The translations under genes and the position numbers were made by a program. Positions 10,077 to 17,899 of a DNA stretch of 38,968 nt are shown in pieces. The DNA is from an uncultured Gammaproteobacteria bacterium (GTDB taxonomy: Bacteria > Pseudomonadota > Gammaproteobacteria > Pseudomonadales > Azotimanducaceae), in the NCBI GenBank assembly GCA_913050215.1, contig CAJXBG010000027.1, positions 1 to 38,968 on the forward strand, given 5' to 3'. The notes beneath the pieces were generated by a model. The model ran no database searches. It was not told the DNA's origin and saw nothing but the letters and a program-made list of their open reading frames with translations. The stretch's first letter is position 1. Every line of letters begins with the position of its first letter.

Positions 10077-10154
10077 TCATAAGACAGTGCAAAGCGCCCG
10101 AGATAAATTTGCTCAGACGCTTCTCTCTGTTTCCCCGATTCAAATAGTCCCCAT

Positions 10155-12092
10155 CTAATGAGCAGGCCGGTTTTTGATCAGGTCATCCACGACGGATGGG
10201 TCTGCAAGCGTACTAGTGTCTCCCAGGTTTTGCAGTTCGTTTTCGGCAATCTTCCGCAAGATGCGTCTCATTATTTTTCCAGATCGAGTCTTTGGCAAAC
10301 CCGGCGCCCATTGCAAAATGTCCGGTTTGGCAATAGCGCCAATTTCTTTTCTAACGAGATCGTTAAGGTCTTGTGCGAGTTCGGGAGAACCCTGAATATC
10401 GTGCATTAATGTTACATAGGCATAAATACCCTGACCTTTAATGTCGTGTGGATAACCAACGACAGCGGCTTCTGCTACCGATTCATGTAAAACCAGTGCG
10501 CTCTCCACCTCAGCGGTGCCCATCCGATGGCCGGACACATTGAGCACGTCGTCTACTCGTCCGGTGATCCAGTAGTAGCCGTCTTCATCCCGACGAGCGC
10601 CATCTCCAGTGAAGTAGTATCCGGGGTAGGTTGAAAAGTACGTTTCGATACATCGTTGGTGGTCCCCGTATACACTTCGAATCTGGCTTGGCCAGCTTCG
10701 GGCGATAGCGAGATTACCGGAACCGGCACCCTCGATCAGGGCGCCTTCATTATCCAGAAGTATAGGTTCTACGCCAAAGAACGGTCGAGTTGCAGAACCC
10801 GGTTTCAATGCAGTAGCGCCGGGGAGAGGGGTAATCATAATGCCGCCAGTTTCTGTCTGCCACCAGGTGTCAACGATGGGGCATTTTTCTTCGCCAACGA
10901 TATGGTAATACCATTCCCATGCTTCTGGATTAATAGGCTCGCCGACACTGCCAAGTAGTCGCAATGAGCTCCGGTCGGTCGCGTTAACGAAATCATCTCC
11001 CTGGCCCATCAATGCTCGCAATGCCGTGGGTGCCGTATAAAATATATTCACCTGATGTTTATCAACCACCTGCCAACACCTAGACGCATCTGGATAGGTT
11101 GGCACACCCTCAAACATGAGTGTTGTTGCACCATTGATGAGTGGACCATAAACGATGTAGGAGTGTCCGGTAACCCAGCCAACATCAGCGGTACACCAAT
11201 AGATATCGCCATCCTTGTAGTCAAAAACATACTTGTGAGTCATCGCTGCCTGAAGCAGATAACCCCCGGTTGTGTGCAATACACCTTTGGGTTTACCTGT
11301 GGACCCTGATGTGTAGAGAATAAACAAAGGATCTTCACTATCCATTGGTTCTGGTTCGCACTGAGAAGAAGCCGCTGCTGTTGCCGTGTGATACCAGATG
11401 TCGCGATTTTCGTTCCAGGCGATATCGCCACCGGTGCGTTTGACGACAACGACAGTGTGGACATTGGGACAATCCGCTAGTGCGAGATCGGTGTTTGACT
11501 TCAGCGGGATACTTTTAGCGCTCCTCAAACCTTCGTCTGCGGTTATCACAGTCTGGCAATCTGAGTCGAGAATACGATCCTGAAGTGCCTGCGGCGAGAA
11601 GCCGCCGAAGACAACAGAGTGGACTGCACCAATGCGCGTGCAGGCGAGCATTGCGTAGGCGGCCTCGGGAATCATCGGCATGTAGATGCACACGCGATCT
11701 CCCTTTTTAACGCCTCTTTCTTTAAGTACATTCGCAAGTCTGCAAACTTGCTCATGAAGCACCTTGTACGTGATGTGGTCATCATCCTTTGGGTCGTCTC
11801 CTTCCCAGATGATGGCTGTTTGCTCTGCGCGCTTCGCCAAGTGTCGGTCGATACAATTAACAGATGCGTTTAACTGCCCACCCTCGAACCAGGCGCTTTT
11901 GCCCTGCGACATATCCGAGGTCATTAGATTGGTCCATGGTTTGCTCCATGAGAGAAAGGCGGATGCTTGCTCGGACCAAAAATCCTCGGGTTGTTCTATC
12001 GAGGCGCGATACATTTGTTGATACTGCTCTTCCGTGATGTGCGTATTTTCCTTGGCACCGGCCTGTACTGGATAGATTTTATCCTCTGACAT
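10155..12092 (-). CDS. acs: Acetyl-CoA synthetase
   Basis: Acs converts acetate, ATP and CoA to acetyl-CoA through an acetyl-AMP intermediate in the cytoplasm. The P-loop-like adenylation motif [11 protein letters not shown] is at 260-270. The hinge region [15 protein letters not shown] is followed by the C-terminal [11 protein letters not shown], whose Lys606 corresponds to the acetylation-controlled lysine of Salmonella Acs (K609). The length of 645 aa is typical (652 in E. coli). It starts 2 nt after the pgi stop, so pgi and acs form a transcription unit, as in Pseudomonas where acs also follows pgi. A weak hairpin in the 78-nt convergent gap (10097-10127) may serve as terminator. Confidence 0.97.
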   Translation of the reverse strand: MSEDKIYPVQAGAKENTHITEEQYQQMYRASIEQPEDFWSEQASAFLSWSKPWTNLMTSDMSQGKSAWFEGGQLNASVNCIDRHLAKRAEQTAIIWEGDDPKDDDHITYKVLHEQVCRLANVLKERGVKKGDRVCIYMPMIPEAAYAMLACTRIGAVHSVVFGGFSPQALQDRILDSDCQTVITADEGLRSAKSIPLKSNTDLALADCPNVHTVVVVKRTGGDIAWNENRDIWYHTATAAASSQCEPEPMDSEDPLFILYTSGSTGKPKGVLHTTGGYLLQAAMTHKYVFDYKDGDIYWCTADVGWVTGHSYIVYGPLINGATTLMFEGVPTYPDASRCWQVVDKHQVNIFYTAPTALRALMGQGDDFVNATDRSSLRLLGSVGEPINPEAWEWYYHIVGEEKCPIVDTWWQTETGGIMITPLPGATALKPGSATRPFFGVEPILLDNEGALIEGAGSGNLAIARSWPSQIRSVYGDHQRCIETYFSTYPGYYFTGDGARRDEDGYYWITGRVDDVLNVSGHRMGTAEVESALVLHESVAEAAVVGYPHDIKGQGIYAYVTLMHDIQGSPELAQDLNDLVRKEIGAIAKPDILQWAPGLPKTRSGKIMRRILRKIAENELQNLGDTSTLADPSVVDDLIKNRPAH

Positions 12093-12094
12093 GA

Positions 12095-13711
12095 TTAGTC
12101 GTCCCCATTGCGTATAGATTTATAGATTTCGGTTAGATTGTTGGTAGATGGATCGACGATGTCTGTATTCGCCGCACCTTCGATCATTTTGTAAACGTTC
12201 TCGCCGAGTACTTTTCCAAGTTCGACACCCCACTGATCAAAAGGATTGAGATCCCAAACCATACCCTGGCAGAAGACCTTGTGTTCATAGAGGGCGACAA
12301 GAGATCCAAGTGTTTCAGGGGTTAATTGTGTTATCAAAATTGTATTAGAAGGTCGATTACCTGGCATCACCTTATGGCTTCTGACCAGGTCGGAAGTATC
12401 GGCATCAATTTCTTCAGCTGTTTTACCCTGCATTAAGGCTTGGCTTTGACTGAGGCAACTTGCGACAAGCCAATCATGATGTTCAGTTCGATCATGGTGT
12501 GGCCGAAGCGGTAACAGGAAATCAATGCTGGCAACGCCTGTTCCCTGGTGAAGCAACTGGTGGAATGCATGCTGGCCATTGGTGCCCTCACCTCCCCAGA
12601 TTAATGGTCCTGTGGTGTAGTCGACGGTCTCACCCATGCTGGTAGCAGACTTCCCGTTCGACTCCATGTCCAACTGCTGTAGATGGTCGGGCAACAACCT
12701 GAGCCAATGGTCGTAGGGCAGCACGGCGTGGGATGTCATGCCCAAAAAGTTGTGATACCAGATGCCAAGAAGCGCGAGCATCATCGGCATATTCTGATGG
12801 AAGTCAGCGGTCAGAAAGTGCTGATCCATATCCGCAGCACCATCCAGCAGCGCTCTGAAAGTCTCAAAGCCGTAAATTAACGCGATCGGAAGTCCTACCG
12901 CTGACCAGAGGGAGTATCTGCCACCTACCCAGTCCCATATCGGAATGATATTTTCGCGCCCAACACCAAACTCAATGGCTGCTGATACATTGTTTGTAAT
13001 GGCAACAAGATGCTTGTCCAAGTCATCTTGCTTCATATGTTGCAACAACCATTGTTGTGCTGATGTTGCATTAACTCTGGTTTCCATCGTCGAAAAGGAT
13101 TTCGAAACGACAATGATTAAGGTTCTTTCCCAATTCAGGTCCGCCAAAACATGGTCGATATGGTGCCCGTCAACGTTAGCGACGTAGTGACAGTTAATGG
13201 CTTGATCACGATAAGGTGTCAGGGCTTCATCAATCATTCGCGGGCCAAGGTACGAACCGCCAATGCCAATGTGTAAAACGTCGGTGATGCTTTTACCTGT
13301 GCTGCCAAGCCAGGTGCCTGACCTGACTTCACGACTTAGGCGCTCAACTTGTTTCAGGGCGACTTCAACTTCACTGTATTTATTTTTAAGGTCAGGATGG
13401 TGTTGGCCCGGGCGGGCGCGCAGTAGTGTGTGTAGCGCTGCACGTTGTTCGGTATTATTCAGCATTTCACCCGCAGTCAATCCCTGTGCTTTGCCCTTTA
13501 GTCCGGTTTGATTCGCCAGTATTTCAAGCAATTTAAAGGTTTCGTTGCTTGCCTTACTTTTAGAGTAGTCGAGGGTAAGACCGCAGGTTTGGATAATTCT
13601 GTTTGATGCCCGTTCGGGTTCGTCGTCAAACAATGATGCGATAGCTTTGCTTTGCATCGAGTGAGCGTGAGATATCAAATTGCGCCAGATAGGGGTGTTT
13701 GTAATTGACAT
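12095..13711 (-). CDS. pgi: Glucose-6-phosphate isomerase
   Basis: Pgi interconverts glucose-6-phosphate and fructose-6-phosphate. The family signatures are present: [11 protein letters not shown] in the sugar-phosphate site, MESNGKS with the catalytic Glu, and [18 protein letters not shown] with the catalytic His. At 538 aa it is close to E. coli Pgi (549). The ATG lies 3 nt after the stop of the deoxynucleoside kinase gene, and acs follows at 2 nt, giving a tight kinase-pgi-acs unit. Confidence 0.97.
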   Translation of the reverse strand: MSITNTPIWRNLISHAHSMQSKAIASLFDDEPERASNRIIQTCGLTLDYSKSKASNETFKLLEILANQTGLKGKAQGLTAGEMLNNTEQRAALHTLLRARPGQHHPDLKNKYSEVEVALKQVERLSREVRSGTWLGSTGKSITDVLHIGIGGSYLGPRMIDEALTPYRDQAINCHYVANVDGHHIDHVLADLNWERTLIIVVSKSFSTMETRVNATSAQQWLLQHMKQDDLDKHLVAITNNVSAAIEFGVGRENIIPIWDWVGGRYSLWSAVGLPIALIYGFETFRALLDGAADMDQHFLTADFHQNMPMMLALLGIWYHNFLGMTSHAVLPYDHWLRLLPDHLQQLDMESNGKSATSMGETVDYTTGPLIWGGEGTNGQHAFHQLLHQGTGVASIDFLLPLRPHHDRTEHHDWLVASCLSQSQALMQGKTAEEIDADTSDLVRSHKVMPGNRPSNTILITQLTPETLGSLVALYEHKVFCQGMVWDLNPFDQWGVELGKVLGENVYKMIEGAANTDIVDPSTNNLTEIYKSIRNGDD

Positions 13712-13714
13712 AAG

Positions 13715-14392
13715 TTAGATGAACGATGGTGTAGGGTTATAGTAGTGGCGGCCGGAATTTACCGTCAGCATGAAATCAATCAGTTGTTGGTAGTCTTGCG
13801 GATCGGTAGTCAAGTCGAATGCTGATGCATTGACGATTAACAATGGTGCCGCGCTGTAGTAGTGAAAGAACTCGGTATAAGCGTCCACAAGTTGCGAAAG
13901 GTATGCCTTGTCTAATGCGAGATCTGTACCCTGTGCACGCTGTTGAATCCTTTCGTGCAACACCGACACCGGCGCCTGAAGATAGATAACCAGATCAGGG
14001 GTCGGCGCCTCAATAGCGAGATGCGCGCTGATGTTGTCATAGAGCGCCATTTCATCTGCATCAAGATTCAGTTGCGCAAACAATCGGTCTTTCTCCATCA
14101 GAAAGTCCGCGACCGTGACAGGTTCGAACATATCGCCTTGGCGCATACTCTGAATTTTCCGTGCTCGCTCAAAAAGAAAGAACAACTGTGTTGGCAGGGC
14201 TGACTGCTTGCGGTTCTGGTAAAAGCGCTCAAGAAAAGGATTGATTTCAGGGGTTTCAAGCAGGGTTTCGTAATTAAAAGTGTTCGCAAGCATTTTGGTG
14301 AGTTTGGTTTTACCAACACCCACCGGGCCTTCTATGGCGATATATCGAGGAACTTTGCGGGTTGAATAATCCAAAGTAAGGCTGCTATCCAT
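13715..14392 (-). CDS. Deoxynucleoside kinase family protein
   Basis: Enzymes of this P-loop family phosphorylate deoxynucleosides (deoxyadenosine/deoxyguanosine in bacterial members) for salvage. Residues 22-29 are GPVGVGKT. EKDRLFA is the probable substrate-binding Asp-Arg segment, and an Arg-rich LID lies near RIQQR. At 225 aa the size fits. The start ATG has no clear SD; an internal TTG at residue 7 is an alternative. In Pseudomonas the interval between pcnB and pgi instead holds folK and panBCD; only this kinase is here. The exact substrate is not readable from sequence. Confidence 0.88.
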   Translation of the reverse strand: MDSSLTLDYSTRKVPRYIAIEGPVGVGKTKLTKMLANTFNYETLLETPEINPFLERFYQNRKQSALPTQLFFLFERARKIQSMRQGDMFEPVTVADFLMEKDRLFAQLNLDADEMALYDNISAHLAIEAPTPDLVIYLQAPVSVLHERIQQRAQGTDLALDKAYLSQLVDAYTEFFHYYSAAPLLIVNASAFDLTTDPQDYQQLIDFMLTVNSGRHYYNPTPSFI

Positions 14393-14502
14393 CGAAATGC
14401 GGCGTGATCAGTGTGCAAACTTTCTATTGCAAAGGGTGATTGTACGCAAGGAATGCCGGTAAATTGAACCCTTTTCTACGGGTAATTTGCGTCGTTCGCC
14501 AT

Positions 14503-15804
14503 TCAGGTTGAAGGCGTTCGCGGCGGACGTTTTCTGCGTCGGCGTCGGGACCCCTGTCGGTCACTATTTTGCTGGTCCGCTGGTCTGCGGTGGTTCGAAC
14601 TTTGCGTGTCTAATGGGTTGTCTATCTGGTATTGCGTCCAGAATGCGCCCAACCCATTTAAGGCCTCGCCTGCTTTCTCTCTCAGCAAAAGAAAATCATA
14701 AGCTGCCCTGAAGCGTTTGTGGTTCGCGACCGCAACTGCCTTCTTGCCTGTTTTATTTGGCATGCGAAATTGGAGAAACCAAATGTCTCGCATCGGACCC
14801 GAAAACCGTTTTGGAATTGAGGTAAATAGTTGTTGCTTTGCGATGACGTTGTTTGCGGCTTCCATATTAGCAGCATAAATTGTGACGCCTTCTTCATCGA
14901 TGAGTCGTTGTCGTTCTTCTAGGAAGGGACCCCATAACAATGCTGCAAAAATGAAAGCCGGAGTGACGGGCATGTCGTTGCCTATTCGGGTATCCGTGCT
15001 CTCGAGTGCTAATTCTATAAGTTTTTGATTGAGGGGTTCGGCAAGCAGGTTTTGAGTGTCAGGAAATAGCCAGCGAAAAGCATCCTCGTTTATTAGGCCT
15101 GCGAATGCCTGTAGGGCATAGCCAGACATGAACAACTTCAATACTTCTTCGAACAACCTAGCAGGCGGAATGTCTTGTAGAAGAAAGCCATATTCCTTGA
15201 TTGCTGTTCGAGTTTCGTCCTCGATGTCGAAGCCGAGTTTTGCCCTGAACCGAATAGCGCGCAACATACGTACGGGGTCTTCCCTGTAGCGATCTTCAGG
15301 TATGCCTATCAAACGAATTTGACGCTTTTCAAGGTCTTTCACGCCATCCAGTGGGTCAAGTACCTCTTCATTCTCAGGGTCGTAATAGAGCGCGTTGATG
15401 GTGAAGTCTCTGCGCCGGGCATCCTCTCTGAACGTGCCATAGCGATTGTCCGAAAGAATCATGCCACCCTCGCTAATATGTGAACTATCGTAGGTCTCGT
15501 GGTCTTCTTCCGGGTGCTCCGCCCTGAATGTAGCAACTTCGACTATTTCCCTGCCGAATCGAACATGTACTATCTTGAACCTTCTGCCAACCATGCGCGA
15601 GTTCCTGAATAGATCGCGCACTTCTTCAGGATGGGCATTGGTTGATACATCAAAGTCTTTTGGTTGTTTGTCGAGCAACAGGTCTCGAACGCAACCGCCG
15701 ACAAGATAGGCCTCGAATCCAGATTCATGAAGACGCTTGACAACCTTTCGGGCGTTCAGGTTTAACTGGTCAGCTTTTAACGTAATGGATACAGCGTCGG
15801 ACAT
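14503..15804 (-). CDS. pcnB: Poly(A) polymerase I
   Basis: PcnB adds poly(A) tails that promote RNA decay. The nucleotidyltransferase head has LVGGCVRD (35-41 region), the DFDVST metal site (Asp50, Asp52) and RRRDFTINALYYD. Head and neck regions follow (DRYREDPVRMLRAIRFRAKLG). The last 20 residues are Arg/Pro-rich and basic, the RNA-binding tail that distinguishes PcnB from CCA-adding enzyme. I chose ATG 15804 (433 aa); an upstream frame to 15915 adds residues unlike any PcnB. An SD-like GGA lies 5-7 nt upstream. The location immediately downstream of the CbrAB/CrcZ locus matches Pseudomonas. Confidence 0.95.
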   Translation of the reverse strand: MSDAVSITLKADQLNLNARKVVKRLHESGFEAYLVGGCVRDLLLDKQPKDFDVSTNAHPEEVRDLFRNSRMVGRRFKIVHVRFGREIVEVATFRAEHPEEDHETYDSSHISEGGMILSDNRYGTFREDARRRDFTINALYYDPENEEVLDPLDGVKDLEKRQIRLIGIPEDRYREDPVRMLRAIRFRAKLGFDIEDETRTAIKEYGFLLQDIPPARLFEEVLKLFMSGYALQAFAGLINEDAFRWLFPDTQNLLAEPLNQKLIELALESTDTRIGNDMPVTPAFIFAALLWGPFLEERQRLIDEEGVTIYAANMEAANNVIAKQQLFTSIPKRFSGPMRDIWFLQFRMPNKTGKKAVAVANHKRFRAAYDFLLLREKAGEALNGLGAFWTQYQIDNPLDTQSSNHRRPADQQNSDRQGSRRRRRKRPPRTPST

Positions 15805-15945
15805 TCGATTCCGGTCTTGGCGGCTAGTGATCTCAATCGATCTGAAGTAGTACAAACTGCAACGATGCAGCGGTTGAGGGTGGTATGTTAACAGACCAGA
15901 GTGCCTGTAAACCAACAGTGAGTGAGGTTGTCACTTTTGAACCGC

Positions 15946-15979
15946 CAATAAAAAAGGGAAAAGTAAACTTTTCCCTTTT
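15946..15979 (-). terminator. Intrinsic terminator of the CrcZ-like RNA
   Basis: A perfect 12-bp stem (arms 15952-15963 and 15968-15979, 4-nt loop) is followed on the minus strand by six T residues and ATT. It could also work on the plus strand, but no plus-strand gene precedes it. It isolates the sRNA (and any cbrB read-through) from pcnB, which begins about 140 bp downstream. Confidence 0.92.
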
Positions 15980-16091
15980 AGCGAGCCAGTCATATTTTTA
16001 TTGTTATGTTTCTTATTCTTATTATTTGATGCTTATTTTTAATTGCATCTTTTGTTATTTTTCCACCCAACGCATTTTGCATTTGAGCTTG
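15946..16091 (-). ncRNA. crcZ: CrcZ-type Hfq/Crc-sequestering sRNA (predicted, ~145 nt)
   Basis: In Pseudomonas, CrcZ lies between cbrB and pcnB, is made from a CbrB-activated sigma-54 promoter, and titrates Hfq (with Crc) through repeated AANAANAA motifs, relieving carbon catabolite repression. Here the same gap and strand hold a promoter, an A-rich transcript and a terminator. Read 5'-3' on the minus strand, the motifs are AAAAATAACAAAA (16062-16050), AAAAATAA (16040-16033) in the loop of a GATGC/GCATC hairpin, and a 33-nt tract (16026-15994) in which ten of eleven triplets are AAN, beginning AATAATAAGAATAAG. No open frame with an SD fits. It is far shorter than the roughly 400-nt Pseudomonas RNA. 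Identity rests on position, promoter and motifs rather than overall similarity. Confidence 0.78.
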
Positions 16092-16100
16092 TAATATATA

Positions 16101-16117
16101 AAGCAGGTTTTGTGCCA
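16101..16117 (-). promoter_or_regulatory. Sigma-54 promoter of the CrcZ-like RNA
   Basis: The minus strand reads TGGCACAAAACCTGCTT. This has the invariant -24 GG and -12 GC separated by exactly 10 bp, with a perfect TGGCAC half and CTGCTT against the consensus TTGCW. The predicted start is about 12 nt downstream, near 16091. A sigma-54 promoter next to a gene for a sigma-54 activator (cbrB) is strong context. Confidence 0.87.
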
Positions 16118-16179
16118 ACATTAAATATTGTTAATAATCAACAAGATACGATTTTTGCCTTTATATCATTGTTCAAAGT

Positions 16180-16249
16180 GTAACCAATAGTTACGTTTCA
16201 GTGTGCGGAAGGTAACGTTGGAGGTTTTGGGTAACACTTTTCGTTACCC
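16180..16249. promoter_or_regulatory. Cluster of GTAAC/GTTAC half-sites, likely CbrB enhancer
   Basis: Five half-sites occur within 70 bp: GTAAC at 16180, GTTAC at 16190, GTAAC at 16212, GTAAC at 16231 and GTTAC at 16243. Two pairs form inverted repeats: 16180/16190 with a 5-bp gap, and GGGTAAC/GTTACCC at 16229-16249 with a 7-bp gap. About 0.14 would be expected by chance. They lie 63-132 bp upstream of the sigma-54 promoter, the usual place for an enhancer-binding protein. From memory, CbrB sites at Pseudomonas crcZ are of GTTAC/GTAAC type; I cannot verify this here. The 16229-16249 pair could instead be a weak hairpin just after the cbrB stop. Confidence 0.6.
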
Positions 16250-16254
16250 GCGGC

Positions 16255-17601
16255 CTATAGCTTCCGTGAACGTTCCCGGGGCAGGTTGAGTTTTTGTCGA
16301 CGTTGCCAAAGGGATTTTCGGCTAATACCCAGTTGTTGAGCGAGTTCTGTCTCGGTCATGCTGTCTTGGTGTTCCAACACAAACTTCTGGAAATAATCTT
16401 CAAGTGACAAATTGTCTTCGTTGTCGACCAGAGGTTTTTCAATGTTGTTTGCGAGGGTTGATTTCAGAAGTGTCTCCTGCCCTGATTCCGAATCGACTGA
16501 TAATAAGTCAGGTGAGATGGTTTTGCCCTCACAGAGGATGACAGCTCGCTCGATAGCATTTTCAAGTTCTCTGATATTACCTGGCCAGCGATAGGACTGA
16601 ATCACATTTTGCGCTGAGGGTGAAAAAGATAAACAGGGTTTGCCCAACTGGTCGCAGTTTAGCTTTAAAAAGTGGTCTGCCAGTGTCGTGATGTCGTCAT
16701 TTCGATCTCTTAGAGGCGGCAGTATCAGTTTGACAACGTTAAGGCGGTAGTACAGGTCTTCACGAAACCCTCCTCTCTGGGTAAGTTCTTTCAAGTTCCT
16801 GTGTGTTGCAGCGATGAGTCGCACCGACACTTTTTTTGTGGCGACTGATCCAACACGTCTAACCTCACCTTCCTGTAGAACCCTGAGCAACCTCGCCTGT
16901 GCTTCAAGCGGCAGCTCACCAATTTCATCAAGAAACAAAGTGCCTCCATCGGCAGCTTCAATCAGACCGACACGTGCATTGGTTGCGCCGGTGAAAGCGC
17001 CTTTCTCGTGACCAAAAAGCTCTGACTCAATCAGCGTGTCCGGAATAGCAGCACAATTCAGGGAGATCATGTTATGGCCTGATTGGTGGCTCGCCTTGTG
17101 AATGGCTTTCGCAACCAACTCTTTGCCGGTCCCCGATTCACCCTGAATAAGGACGTTGGTGCCAGTTGGCGCCACCTTGTGAATACGACGCATGAGATCA
17201 AGGATAGCTTCACAGGAGCCAAGCATGCCCTCGATAATCGCGGGGTGAGACTTTTCTTCGATCAGAGTTTTAACTTTTGATAGCAAGTCTTGATAGTCGA
17301 AGGGTTTGGCAACGTAGTCAGCGGCACCCAGCTTCATTGCGTCTACGGCTGAAGTCACACTCGCGTAGCTGGTCATTACCAGCACCGGCACTTCCATCGC
17401 TTCCTTGATGATATCAGTGCCACTAGGCCCGGGTAGGCGCAAATCTGTAATGATCAACGCAAAATCCTGTAGGTTGAAGCGCAGAGCTGCCTTGAGAGAT
17501 TCTGCTTCTTCAATGAGGAAGGATTGTTTTTCCAGAAACTTCTTGAGTGAGGTGCGTATTACAATTTCATCTTCAACGATGAGGATTTTCTGTCTGCTCA
17601 T
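16255..17601 (-). CDS. cbrB: Sigma-54-dependent response regulator CbrB
   Basis: This NtrC-class activator is the partner of CbrA in control of carbon and nitrogen source use. An N-terminal receiver has phosphoacceptor Asp53 and Lys99. The AAA+ domain has Walker A GESGTGKE (154-161) and the sigma-54 contact loop GAFTGA (201-206), with the Walker B-type FLDEIGELP after it. A C-terminal Fis-type helix-turn-helix ends the protein (ELAQQLGISRKSLWQRRQ). At 448 aa it is a normal size. Synteny with cbrA, pcnB and the sRNA supports CbrB over other NtrC relatives. It is separated from cbrA by 298 bp, so it may have its own promoter. Confidence 0.93.
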   Translation of the reverse strand: MSRQKILIVEDEIVIRTSLKKFLEKQSFLIEEAESLKAALRFNLQDFALIITDLRLPGPSGTDIIKEAMEVPVLVMTSYASVTSAVDAMKLGAADYVAKPFDYQDLLSKVKTLIEEKSHPAIIEGMLGSCEAILDLMRRIHKVAPTGTNVLIQGESGTGKELVAKAIHKASHQSGHNMISLNCAAIPDTLIESELFGHEKGAFTGATNARVGLIEAADGGTLFLDEIGELPLEAQARLLRVLQEGEVRRVGSVATKKVSVRLIAATHRNLKELTQRGGFREDLYYRLNVVKLILPPLRDRNDDITTLADHFLKLNCDQLGKPCLSFSPSAQNVIQSYRWPGNIRELENAIERAVILCEGKTISPDLLSVDSESGQETLLKSTLANNIEKPLVDNEDNLSLEDYFQKFVLEHQDSMTETELAQQLGISRKSLWQRRQKLNLPRERSRKL

Positions 17602-17800
17602 ACTATCTATTTAAGCAACTCGAGAATAAGTACTTTTGCTATTGATTGACCTATACCGCTCCCTGATTGAGAGGGTAGTCAAATCAAGCTCGGTTCAATC
17701 TTCTCGTTTGTTACTCTAACTCTTAGTTCGTATTAGCGCTTGGTTTACATTAGCTTATTTTTTTGGCTCTGTTCTTGTTGCCAAATGAAAACGCCGTGCG

Positions 17801-17832
17801 GTTGTTAATCTATAGATTAGGTACTTAACAAC
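17801..17832. promoter_or_regulatory. Nested palindrome in the cbrA-cbrB spacer
   Basis: The arms GTTGTTAA (17801-17808) and TTAACAAC (17825-17832) are perfect inverted repeats. Overlapping the left arm is a perfect 14-bp palindrome, TAATCTATAGATTA (17806-17819). A second inverted repeat, TTGACT-N2-AGTCAA, follows at 17838-17851. On the minus strand these lie about 200-250 nt upstream of cbrB. They may be a regulator site or an RNA hairpin ending cbrA mRNA; no T tract marks a terminator. No convincing gene is present in 17602-17899. Confidence 0.45.
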
Positions 17833-17899
17833 GTTCATTGACTGAAGTCAACTTTCTTTATGAAAGCTGAAACGTAATTCGCAGGTTGCATTACACACA

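Noticed and set aside
15952-15979. Reading the 12-bp inverted repeat as a plus-strand terminator
   Set aside because: No plus-strand gene precedes it; the T6 tract is on the minus-strand 3' side, fitting the sRNA.
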